Shown here piece by piece: positions 1 to 7,355 of a DNA stretch of 7,955 nt. Every line of letters begins with the position of its first letter. Positions within the stretch are counted from its first letter, which is position 1. Location: NCBI GenBank assembly GCA_007125435.1, contig SLDF01000154.1, forward strand, positions 1 to 7,955, in the 5' to 3' direction. The notes below the pieces were generated by a model. The model did not search any database. It saw only the letters and a program-made list of their open reading frames with translations, and was not told the DNA's origin. Made by a program: the position numbers and the translations under genes. Source of the DNA: Saprospiraceae bacterium (GTDB lineage: Bacteria; Bacteroidota; Bacteroidia; Chitinophagales; Saprospiraceae).

Positions 1-208
1 ACTATATATACCCTGCCACATGTATGTATTTCTCAAATGTTCTTATCAAGAAAAAAGGCTGTAAACCGATTAGCAAATTGTTGATCTTTAGACTTTTTAT
101 GTGTTAGTCCCCAGAAAAAATAAGTGATCCCATATAGGTGCTTGGAAATCATGTTGAGAGTCATTCATGTGAGAATAACTGTTATAGGAAACAAAATATG
201 AAAGTAGG
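1..208. other. Non-coding stretch downstream of the operon
   Basis: This AT-rich stretch follows the TGA of the barrel-LRR gene (211-209). It has A-runs near 51-56 and 115-120, which would read as T-runs in a minus-strand transcript. I cannot find a convincing GC-rich stem directly before either, so no intrinsic terminator is called. No open frame with gene-like composition reaches into the window from the left. Confidence 0.5.
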
Positions 209-3200
209 TCAATCTGTGAGTACGTCGTATCCTTTTTTGATCAACGTATTTTTATCAGATAAGCCCTTGCCCAATGGCGGCGATGGTGGTATCTGGTTAT
301 CCAGATAAATCATTTTTATCTCCGGTAGATAGAGCTGGGATGCAAAGCGAGACAATATATGATTGACTGTTGACCTGTCTAATGCATTATTGGTTGCCAT
401 AAGTCGGCTTCCAAATTTCTCTATAACATCGAAGCGGATATGTCTTAGCTCGCTGTTATAATTGATTTCCACAGTTTGCTCTACGGTCATCAGGTCTGGG
501 AAGTGGATCCTTTGCAATCGAAGGTTTGTAACCACTTCGAGGCTGCCGTTGATATGGCTAAGCTTATTAAAGTCTAAATGTCTTAAGGACGGGTTTTGTC
601 TGATACTAATATTACCTGCTGTTTTCAATTCATTGAGATCTAGCTTTTCTAACCTTACGTTATCACTTATGAACAGGTTTTTGTGAATGTGTCGAACTGG
701 TAGCTCTAGTACACTAAGTGCATTATTGCGTTCTATCCATAAGCTAAAGTTCTCATATTCATATCGTGTGGACTTGTGATCAGTAAGGCTGTCCAGTTTC
801 GGAAGATGTACATGCTTTAGTTTGAAATTGCCAACGAGGTAAAGAAGACCGATCGTCTTCAGGTTTGGTATATGTAAGGTATCAATGATACTGCTTTCCA
901 GAATGAGGTGGTTTCTTACGCTATTGAGCAAAGGCAGGTCGATAAGCTCAAGAGACTCATTAGTATTAAAAGCTAATGCACCAGAACTGGCTAGCTTAGT
1001 CAGCGATAGTTGCGATAGTACTGGCAGTCCACTTACATTCAATTCTTTATGGATAGATGACAGGCTAGGTAAATTAACTTCCTTTAATTTGATACAATTG
1101 AATATTTGCAGATTGCCTTCGACATCTTCAAGTTGTTCAAATACGACTTCGGATAAACTATCATTGCTGTTCAATACAAGGTCTGAGCCTATTTTTTTCA
1201 ATGCTGGTAAATGGATAGACTGTAAGTGAGGGTTTGTTTGGATCTGTAGGATAGAGCCGGTTACTTTGAGGTTTTCAAGACTAATGGATTTTAGCGCATT
1301 GTTCTGGTTAATACTAAGGGCACCATTTATGGAGCGAATAGAAGGAAAGTTTACAGTCTCCAGCCCTTCAAGTGAGTAGAGGCTAATGTCTCCTTGTATA
1401 GCTTCCAGAGTATTAAAATATATGCTATGGAGAGATGGGTTTTCAGTAAGCGTCATTTCACCTTTCAGATCATAGATCTGCGGCAGGTCAAGGCTCTTCA
1501 AGCTTTTGTTGTTGCTGATGAGTATGGCATTGCTTATATTGCTTATCTGAGGAAGTAGAAGGTTTTCGTAGCTATTATTTTTCTGAAAAGAGAGTTCATT
1601 GATGCGTTCGAGATTTTGGGCATCCCATTCTTCAAAAAGAGGATTATCAGTAATGGATACTTTGTCAAATACTTCTCTTAGCCCTGGCATGGAGATGTAT
1701 TTTAGTTTTTCATTATTGATGATTCTCAGCTCTAGTAATTCTTCTGCATCCGGGATGGCTACATTTTCTAGTTTAGTGGTATTGATGATCCAAATAAATT
1801 GAGTGGCTGGACCCAATTCATTCTTAATTTTTCTCGCTGCTTCTGCATCTGAGAGGTCGCCTGATAAGATCAGGTAGGCTTTCCCTTCGAAGCTGGCATA
1901 AGACCCCGAACCTGCCAACAGTGGATCCGCTATAGGTGCTTGTGTTGCCCATGTCCCTTTACCAATAAAATAAGAAATGTGCACGCCCAGGTAAAGTTCA
2001 CTCATAACTGGACTCATATTTTGTGATATAGGGTTCCCTGAATAAGCTATCTGCGGTCTTGAGCTGTCCGTAGTTTCATTAAATGGCCGTAGAAAGATGA
2101 GATCGCCCTGTCTGGTCAGTGATCGTGGGACAAACTGCAAGTCCAGTCCAAATTGCATTCTATTGAGCTTGCCCTCAAATTTGCGATAGTAAGGCCTTAT
2201 CAATATACCAGGCCTAATATCAAAAACACGACCACTAAAAGTTGCATCAGCGGCATCTGCTCCTTCAAACGATTGCAACCCACAATTGATGATATCGCTG
2301 ATGACCACATTGTCGCCCCATAGCTCACGATATTCCAAAGCGCCGGTAAATCGTCCAGTACTGTAAGAGGCCAGCCTTGGACTTAATATTGCAGCAATGC
2401 CCCAATAATTCAAATGGTCTTTACCCAACCTAATATCTATACCAAGCTGGGCTTCGGTATGTAGACTGTGCATAGTTTCGTTACCCTCTGTGATAAAAGT
2501 GAGTTCTAATCTATTGGGGAAGCCTTCTCCCATCAGTGATGCGCCTTCGCTGACAGTGACGCGGTGCTGATGGTATCGCACCTGTCCTCCAAGAATAAAT
2601 GATAGTCTTTTGTTGAACATGTGTGTGTTTCTAAAGTATTGATAACCCAAACTAACTGTTGGTGAAGTGCCCCTTGAAAAACCAGGCCGATCAATATCGC
2701 CCAGTTGAAAACCAATACCGGCTGTAGGTGTCAAGGCATGCCAATGTTTGAGCTTGGGCTTTTCGGATTCAGGTATTACACCTTCAAAAACATGGGACAG
2801 GGTTCCGGTAACATTATCGATATCAGATACATCAATAATTATAGTTGCCTGTAGCCAAATCTGTTCATCTTCCTGACCTATGGGTACTTTGGATATATTT
2901 ATGGTGGCCAAGTATTGGCTTTTAGTAGGGGATAGAGTTTCAATATCCTGAATAGACATATCGACAACGGATAGCTTTTGTCCTTTGGCGACTTCTTCTT
3001 TTGAAATGCGGATGTATTTATCTATTGCTACCTCTATATCCAGAGCGCTAAATTCATTAATATGTCTCGCTGAACTTGAAAATATAGCTGTCCATTCTGA
3101 TTGGTAATTATCGAAGTCCTGACGATTGAGGCGGTCAATTCCACGTCGATATATAGTCATCAGGTCACGACTTGTATTAAATATGGCTTGTTCTATGTAA

Positions 3201-3340
3201 GCTTCGTCGGCGCTAAAGTTGCTTTCATATTCAGCAGAATAGTACAGATAGTTTTTAACCTCTGTCTGAGCATGAATAGCAGGTAGGCTTACATTCAGCA
3301 CGATTATGATAGTGTATAGGATATGGATTAGCTGCTTCAT
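209..3340 (-). CDS. Exported outer-membrane beta-barrel protein fused to leucine-rich (receptor L-domain-like) repeats
   Basis: Residues are counted from the ATG at 3340 (1043 aa). Residues 1-24 are a signal peptide (MKQLIHILYTIIIVLNVSLP, ending AIHA|Q). Residues about 26-195 are a small alpha/beta domain with a helix-rich half and a strand-rich half (YLATINISKVP, IWLQATIIIDV); an NTF2-like fold is possible but not certain. Residues about 200-462 show some eight amphipathic, aromatic/Gly-rich strands (TPTAGIGFQLG, PTVSLGYQYF, LSFILGGQVRYH, AQLGIDIRLG, FDIRPGILIRPYYR, FGLDLQFVP, LYLGVHISYFIG), as in small outer-membrane barrels. Residues about 485-983 carry roughly 20 repeats of 21-24 residues on a pattern like LxxIxGxLxIxxNxxLxxIxLPxL, the receptor L-domain/LRR style. 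Residues about 985-1043 match the C-terminal cap I associate with Bacteroidota LRR proteins (NNALDRSTVNHIL, IPPSPPLGKGLSDKNTLI, KKGYDV). There is no T9SS sorting domain and no lipobox. The ATG lies 2 bp past the TGA of the upstream gene; a TTG at 3346, overlapping that stop by 4 nt, is the alternative start. The role is probably ligand or surface recognition anchored in the outer membrane, by inference. Confidence 0.92.
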   Translation of the reverse strand: MKQLIHILYTIIIVLNVSLPAIHAQTEVKNYLYYSAEYESNFSADEAYIEQAIFNTSRDLMTIYRRGIDRLNRQDFDNYQSEWTAIFSSSARHINEFSALDIEVAIDKYIRISKEEVAKGQKLSVVDMSIQDIETLSPTKSQYLATINISKVPIGQEDEQIWLQATIIIDVSDIDNVTGTLSHVFEGVIPESEKPKLKHWHALTPTAGIGFQLGDIDRPGFSRGTSPTVSLGYQYFRNTHMFNKRLSFILGGQVRYHQHRVTVSEGASLMGEGFPNRLELTFITEGNETMHSLHTEAQLGIDIRLGKDHLNYWGIAAILSPRLASYSTGRFTGALEYRELWGDNVVISDIINCGLQSFEGADAADATFSGRVFDIRPGILIRPYYRKFEGKLNRMQFGLDLQFVPRSLTRQGDLIFLRPFNETTDSSRPQIAYSGNPISQNMSPVMSELYLGVHISYFIGKGTWATQAPIADPLLAGSGSYASFEGKAYLILSGDLSDAEAARKIKNELGPATQFIWIINTTKLENVAIPDAEELLELRIINNEKLKYISMPGLREVFDKVSITDNPLFEEWDAQNLERINELSFQKNNSYENLLLPQISNISNAILISNNKSLKSLDLPQIYDLKGEMTLTENPSLHSIYFNTLEAIQGDISLYSLEGLETVNFPSIRSINGALSINQNNALKSISLENLKVTGSILQIQTNPHLQSIHLPALKKIGSDLVLNSNDSLSEVVFEQLEDVEGNLQIFNCIKLKEVNLPSLSSIHKELNVSGLPVLSQLSLTKLASSGALAFNTNESLELIDLPLLNSVRNHLILESSIIDTLHIPNLKTIGLLYLVGNFKLKHVHLPKLDSLTDHKSTRYEYENFSLWIERNNALSVLELPVRHIHKNLFISDNVRLEKLDLNELKTAGNISIRQNPSLRHLDFNKLSHINGSLEVVTNLRLQRIHFPDLMTVEQTVEINYNSELRHIRFDVIEKFGSRLMATNNALDRSTVNHILSRFASQLYLPEIKMIYLDNQIPPSPPLGKGLSDKNTLIKKGYDVLTD

Positions 3341-3342
3341 AG

Positions 3343-6300
3343 TCAATGATTAAAGATTAAAAGTTTCTGTCTATGTATAATTTGACCATTATGCTCGATT
3401 GTGAGATGGTAAGTTCCTGTTGGCAGGTTTATTGCCTCTACCTGAGTGTTAGAGTCTCCATTGGCATGGGTTATGTCGCGTTGGAGCACACTTCGGCCTA
3501 GCATATCAAGTAGGTAAATATGATATTTACCGGAAGCATATCCATTGATGGCGACATTGAATTGTCCTTCATTGGGATTTGGGAATATCCGGATATCTCC
3601 TTCCTCTTGACATACGACCCTTTCTGCATTCCTACTAAAAAAGATGATCTCATTATCGCAATCCTCGCAGTTGATCAGCCGCTCTACAAAGTAAAGTCTA
3701 CTGCTATTTGACTGACCATTAGCGACCTCGAGATACGGCTTGGCCCATTCTTCACCTTTCTCGTCTAATATTGGAAACTCAGATTGAAATGTAAGCGTAT
3801 CCATATATCCCCATCTTACACTACAAGCATCTTCTGTAAGCACTAGCAGTTGACTTCCCGTACATGTTCTGATGTAGATGTCTCTCGGATTGTCTTCTAT
3901 GTTTTCTATGATGAGGTGATCGGATGGAGGTATAGCATACATGCCAATGCCAACACAATCACCTATAAGTCTAACACTTAGAAAAGCAGTATCTGTCGTA
4001 CTGAAAGGTGAGGCGATCACTTGAGGCGTTGCACTGCTACCATATATGTATCCATCTATGATTGACCAATCATAGGCCTGTGGTGGGAAGTCATCTGCCT
4101 CTACGACCTCAAAAACCGATTGGTTACAACTGTCAATAGGGGTGATATTGAGATCTACCTCTGCTTGCTGGAGTGTTTCACATCTCTCAGCTATAAATCT
4201 ACATCTATCAGTTGTGACCCTTAGGCAGATTGAGCTGCCGGGATTGGTCTCAGGGGCGCGGACATTGATATCACTGTCAAATGCATCTGATGGCGGTATG
4301 AAGGTAAATCCGCCAGGTAGAGTCCAAAAGGTCAGATCGACCATATCTTCAGGCTCTTGATGCAGAGGGTTGAGTGGATCAGAGATAATAGCACTAAAGC
4401 TAAGGTCATCGTCACCCAGACAATAATTAATATCTCCAACTATAGCATCAATGGTCGGAAAATTCTCTCTGATCTGGATGTCTAGTGTGGTGTCTGATCG
4501 ACATATGAAGTTGTCTTTGTAGAAGATATCAAGGCTTAAAGTGAGGCTGAATACGTTATTTCTAGCTAATTCTTCGATTCGAGATTGTGTCAAGGTAAGG
4601 GTTTCACTTTGGCCCAGATTTTCAGTAGTATTGAGCGCAGTCCACGATCGCTCTATGGAGAAGTCGTCATTACTATCGAATCTTTCAAGCTGATCTGTCC
4701 ATGGCGTGTATCCTGTGGTGTCTACATCTATGAAGCTGAAAGTCATATTTCCCAGACCATCGCATCTGGCATCAATACCAAATGGGCCGCCCAAAACATC
4801 GAAATTTATATTAAAAAATGTATCACATGCTGTGATTGGTGATACACACGCCTGCATTTCGTAAAAACCCGGATCCTCCAGAGTGTCACAGAAAAACACG
4901 AAAGCGTCTGACTGCACCAGATCGTAGCATGCAAACGTATCTACGACTGTAGGCTGATCAAAGTTCACCTCTCTGACCTGTAGCTCCAGGACAGCATTGA
5001 TGGCGCAGCCGCTGGTGTTGTCTAGTAGCAGCGTAAAGGTTTGGAGTCCGGTATCATTTTGCGGAGGTATTTCTTCAAGTATATCACCTTCAGGGCCCAA
5101 CCAAGTGTACCTGCCACCTCTGCAGATGGTGTCCTTTACGAAATAGGACTCCTTGGACGGGGCGACCACGATATCTCTACATGCCGTTATGGTCGTATCA
5201 CAATAGTTGGTAGCGAAAACACACAATTCATATTCACCCAGCTTGTCGAAGCTGAGGCTCAATTCAGGATGATAAGAAAATGTTCGTGTTGGGTCATCAG
5301 ATCGCAGACGCCATTGATACCGGCATGCATTATCCAATGGATTGGGCACTGTGAACAAAACGTCTTCAGCACCAAGACAAATCGTATCGCCATCAAAGCC
5401 AAAAACCGTAAAGTCCGTCTCTGGTACACCAGGAGATAAGCCCCCTATACTACCCAGCACTGCTGGCGTCAGAGTCTCAAAGGTTATGTTGCATAAATCA
5501 CCTTCCCATCCATCAATCAGTATACCGTACAGCTGACCGGGTATAGCAGCGAATTCTATGATCTCGCGACCTTTGAGAGGGGTGCTCAGGTCTCCACAAC
5601 CCAGTAAGGGCGCACCTAGCCCATTGGGATTGGCCGAGCCGGTAGGTTGGCTCATTCTGAATGCGCACGGTATTTCATAGAGAGACCAACGCACGCCGTT
5701 GTCATTGATGCAGTCCTCGATGTTCATAGCGATGCGCATATCTGTATTGTGCGCTACAAACGAATACCAGTTGGCACCGAGCAATTGATCTGCTCCAGAG
5801 CAGCCAGGCCATGATCTGGGATTAAATGCTGGCAGATTTCCCATTGCCACAGAGACTTCAGGATTGTCATTGGAGAAGCATATCGGCACGGAGTTATTAT
5901 AAAATCGATTGGCATTATTAGTCGGTACGCAAGATACCTCCCTGTCCAGCCTCCAACTATTATCAAATGAGCACAGATCGTTATCCCCTACAAAACAACC
6001 AATCTCTCCATCTGTAAATGTAAATATCTCAACAGATAAGTCTTCATGTCCGGTAGTTTGGCATCCTTCACTGCCCTCAAACGGTCTTACTCTCATTCTG
6101 AAAGTAAATGTACCGTGGTTGCGATTGGTGCCGCATTCCTGTGGTATTCCCCACGAGTCATTGGGATCCTGACCTGCCAGGGGGCATGGCGCTCTGGAAT
6201 CTTCCGTCGTGACAAACCACCCGCCAGGAAGCGGTGTGTCGGCCTCGGCGATCGGATCAAAATCGCAATCGGGGTGACCCACTGCGCACATTGATTTACG

Positions 6301-6753
6301 GTCAAATACTTCGTCAATATATACAGCAAGTTGTTCAGTCGGAAAATTATAGCGCACCTCATCCTCAGGGTACCATTCCCAAATTTCTGAGGGTAAGGTG
6401 GCCGTATTAGGGTTGGGCTGGCCATCAGGCCTGAATGATGCCGGGTCCCACCCATTTCCAAATACAGGTATAACGCCCTGTAGCCATTGGCATTGATTGC
6501 CAGACAGTACTTGGTCCGCTCGATAATTGAGTATGGTAAATGAAAAAGTTATAAACTCTCCCGGTAAGAATGGCCCTTCCGGTGGTGACCCAAGAGATGT
6601 CTGCGTCACGCGCAGCTCCGCTTCTATCAGACAGTTGTTTTGAGCAATCCCCTGAGCGCAGACCAAAGCCAATACTATCCATATCAGTAATGGCGCAACA
6701 AATATGCTTATAACTTGAACTAATATAGGGCTTGTAGTGGCATTTGTTTTCAC
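3343..6753 (-). CDS. Large secreted multi-domain surface protein with T9SS type A sorting domain
   Basis: Residues are counted from the GTG at 6753 (1136 aa). Residues 1-38 form a signal peptide: a Lys at position 2, a long hydrophobic core (VAPLLIWIVLALVCA) and a likely cut at GIA|Q. Residues about 40-290 are an unrecognised Cys-rich beta domain that opens with an Ig-like stretch (LRVTQTSLG...GEFITFSFTILNY). Residues about 290-430 resemble the jelly-roll/pre-peptidase-like modules of Saprospiraceae surface proteins (NWYSFVAHNTDMRIAMN, PGQLYGILIDGWEGDLCN). Residues about 450-530 are PKD-like (DTICLG...YQWRL...GEYELCVFATNYC), and 540-595 is a second DTICRGG...YTWLG...GCAINAVLEL module. Further PKD/Ig-like modules run to about 1040. 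Residues 1053-1136 are a classic type A sorting domain (IRIFPNPNEGQFNV, LLDMLGRSV, LPTGTYHLTIEHNG), so export across the outer membrane by T9SS is expected. No catalytic motif is seen. There are about 40 cysteines. An in-frame TTG at 6768 could also be the start; no ATG lies between the upstream stop (6798-6796) and the signal peptide. The GTG is preferred for its MKTN-like N-terminus and its distance from the promoter. It is the first gene of a two-gene operon. The function is probably adhesion or matrix, by inference. Confidence 0.93.
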   Translation of the reverse strand: MKTNATTSPILVQVISIFVAPLLIWIVLALVCAQGIAQNNCLIEAELRVTQTSLGSPPEGPFLPGEFITFSFTILNYRADQVLSGNQCQWLQGVIPVFGNGWDPASFRPDGQPNPNTATLPSEIWEWYPEDEVRYNFPTEQLAVYIDEVFDRKSMCAVGHPDCDFDPIAEADTPLPGGWFVTTEDSRAPCPLAGQDPNDSWGIPQECGTNRNHGTFTFRMRVRPFEGSEGCQTTGHEDLSVEIFTFTDGEIGCFVGDNDLCSFDNSWRLDREVSCVPTNNANRFYNNSVPICFSNDNPEVSVAMGNLPAFNPRSWPGCSGADQLLGANWYSFVAHNTDMRIAMNIEDCINDNGVRWSLYEIPCAFRMSQPTGSANPNGLGAPLLGCGDLSTPLKGREIIEFAAIPGQLYGILIDGWEGDLCNITFETLTPAVLGSIGGLSPGVPETDFTVFGFDGDTICLGAEDVLFTVPNPLDNACRYQWRLRSDDPTRTFSYHPELSLSFDKLGEYELCVFATNYCDTTITACRDIVVAPSKESYFVKDTICRGGRYTWLGPEGDILEEIPPQNDTGLQTFTLLLDNTSGCAINAVLELQVREVNFDQPTVVDTFACYDLVQSDAFVFFCDTLEDPGFYEMQACVSPITACDTFFNINFDVLGGPFGIDARCDGLGNMTFSFIDVDTTGYTPWTDQLERFDSNDDFSIERSWTALNTTENLGQSETLTLTQSRIEELARNNVFSLTLSLDIFYKDNFICRSDTTLDIQIRENFPTIDAIVGDINYCLGDDDLSFSAIISDPLNPLHQEPEDMVDLTFWTLPGGFTFIPPSDAFDSDINVRAPETNPGSSICLRVTTDRCRFIAERCETLQQAEVDLNITPIDSCNQSVFEVVEADDFPPQAYDWSIIDGYIYGSSATPQVIASPFSTTDTAFLSVRLIGDCVGIGMYAIPPSDHLIIENIEDNPRDIYIRTCTGSQLLVLTEDACSVRWGYMDTLTFQSEFPILDEKGEEWAKPYLEVANGQSNSSRLYFVERLINCEDCDNEIIFFSRNAERVVCQEEGDIRIFPNPNEGQFNVAINGYASGKYHIYLLDMLGRSVLQRDITHANGDSNTQVEAINLPTGTYHLTIEHNGQIIHRQKLLIFNH

Positions 6754-6785
6754 GGTAGAAAGGTGCAATTTAAAGTTTGAGACAA

Positions 6786-6817
6786 CGAAGATAACTTAGT
6801 TGCTACATTTTTTCAAA
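6786..6817 (-). promoter_or_regulatory. Candidate Bacteroidota-type promoter (-33 TTTG / -7 TAnnTTTG-like) for the two-gene operon
   Basis: Read on the minus strand, TTTG (6817-6814) is followed after 20 nt by TATCTTCG (6793-6786). The latter differs from the Bacteroidota -7 consensus TAnnTTTG at one position, and the spacer falls in the usual range of about 19-21 nt. Transcription would begin near 6779, leaving a leader of about 25 nt before the GTG at 6753 but only about 11 nt before the TTG at 6768. That favours the GTG start. The -33 box lies beside an AT-rich small hairpin (ATTTTTTCAAAAAAT). No Shine-Dalgarno sequence is obvious, which is normal for this phylum. Confidence 0.4.
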
Positions 6818-6900
6818 AAATACAATATCTAATCTCATTGATGGTCAGCATTTAACGTTAATTGGTTATATACATCGATTCTGAATTTAGAAGAAAAGTC

Positions 6901-7066
6901 TTTGGGCGTGCCCCCTTACTGTCGTGCGGGGTCGGGCTATCCGCTTGTATTCACAGGGCTGGCATAGGGTGTCGCAGTAGATGTGAGCGGCTTCCGCTGG
7001 TCGCCATCACATCTACGCTCTACCAACTATGCCAGCCCTGCTCATATCGCTTCTATCCCTCACGCA
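6901..7066. repeat. Bacteroidota-type dispersed repeat with conserved-looking flanks and a hairpin core
   Basis: The left part reads GGGCGTGCCCCC followed by GGGGTCGGGCTATCCGCT (6928-6945). The right part reads CGCTTCTATCCCTCACGC (7049-7066 region). I recall this bipartite pattern, a GGGCGT...GGGTCGGGCTATCCGC side and a CGCTxCTATCCCTCACGC side around a variable middle, as common between genes in Bacteroidota genomes; that is memory, not a search. GCGTG (6906-6910) can pair with CACGC (7061-7065), which would close the whole element. The middle (6954-7040) forms a strong nested hairpin, listed separately. Whether it is transcribed, mobile or a passive repeat cannot be told from one copy. Confidence 0.55.
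6954..7040. repeat. Nested inverted repeat (14-bp outer and 10-bp inner perfect stems)
   Basis: CAGGGCTGGCATAG (6954-6967) is the exact reverse complement of CTATGCCAGCCCTG (7027-7040). Inside it, GTAGATGTGA (6977-6986) is the exact reverse complement of TCACATCTAC (7007-7016). In the centre AGCGG and CCGCT (6986-6990, 6994-6998) can form a small stem with a 3-nt loop. GGT (6968-6970) can also pair with ACC (7022-7024) past a 2-nt bulge. The result is an 87-nt cruciform or RNA hairpin. The minus strand contains GTTGGTAGAGCG, like a tRNA D-arm, but the anticodon and T arms are missing, so it is not a tRNA. Confidence 0.85.
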
Positions 7067-7079
7067 GAATATAGTATTT

Positions 7080-7102
7080 AGCTGCAAGTTTCAAGCTGCA
7101 AG
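7080..7102. repeat. Short direct repeat AGCTGCAAG
   Basis: AGCTGCAAG occurs at 7080-7088 and again at 7094-7102, separated by TTTCA. The sequence directly abuts the right end of the structured dispersed repeat. It may be a short simple-repeat patch; no function is evident. Confidence 0.5.
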
Positions 7103-7123
7103 CTTCTAGTTAGGTGTATTTTA

Positions 7124-7235
7124 TTTACGCCTGCGTTTGGCATTCGCCTCACTTCGGCTGTTTATGCAAACGATCGGCTATCGCCTCCGTTTGCTGTTTA
7201 CGCTGAAAGCACTCCGTGCTATCCGCTGTTTATAC
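7124..7235. repeat. Degenerate tandem array, units of about 32-37 nt
   Basis: GCTGTTTA recurs at 7157-7164, 7193-7200 and 7225-7232, spaced 36 and 32 nt apart, and ATTTACGCC near 7124 looks like a further diverged unit start. Units begin with (G/A)TTTA(C/T)GC and end with a (C/T)CCGTTTGCT or CTATCCGCT style tail. Each can form a small hairpin: GCAAACG/CGTTTGC (7166-7172 with 7188-7194) and AGCAC/GTGCT (7208-7212 with 7216-7220). GCTATCCGCT at 7218-7227 is identical to 6936-6945 in the dispersed repeat, so the two elements may be related. Confidence 0.5.
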
Positions 7236-7355
7236 TTGAAGATGAATGAAAGCTTTCAAGTTTTATTGGTAGATCCAGTCGATTAGTTTTGTCACGATTT
7301 TTGCTTCTTTCAGCGCAAAAATAGCGCCAAAACATTTGGTGATAAACCTCTTTAA

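Noticed and set aside
115..128. 14-nt match AAAAAATAAGTGAT to 7915-7928 near the other end of the window
   Set aside because: The match is short, AT-rich and does not extend on either side, so it is likely chance rather than an element boundary or attachment-site pair.
209..3340. PorP/SprF-family partner barrel for the T9SS client
   Set aside because: The barrel is embedded in a protein three times the size of SprF, with a different N-terminal domain and an LRR tail, and I see no SprF-like sequence features; only the operon position is reminiscent.
5041..5439. 132-codon plus-strand open frame inside the secreted-protein gene
   Set aside because: It lies entirely opposite the well-supported PKD-like and jelly-roll-containing coding region and has no recognisable domain; it is a shadow frame. 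The same holds for the other plus-strand frames inside both genes.
6954..7040. Possible tRNA gene on the minus strand
   Set aside because: Only an acceptor-like stem and a D-arm-like stretch are present. There is no anticodon arm, no T arm with a TTCGAAT-like loop, and the whole is explained by a nested inverted repeat.
6862..7074. 70-codon open frame on the plus strand in the gene-free region
   Set aside because: It reads through the dispersed repeat and its hairpin; its codons simply follow the palindrome, its composition is not protein-like, and no promoter or start context supports it.
7124..7235. CRISPR array
   Set aside because: The repeated part is only about 8 nt and diverged, the units are hairpin-like throughout, and no cas gene is present.
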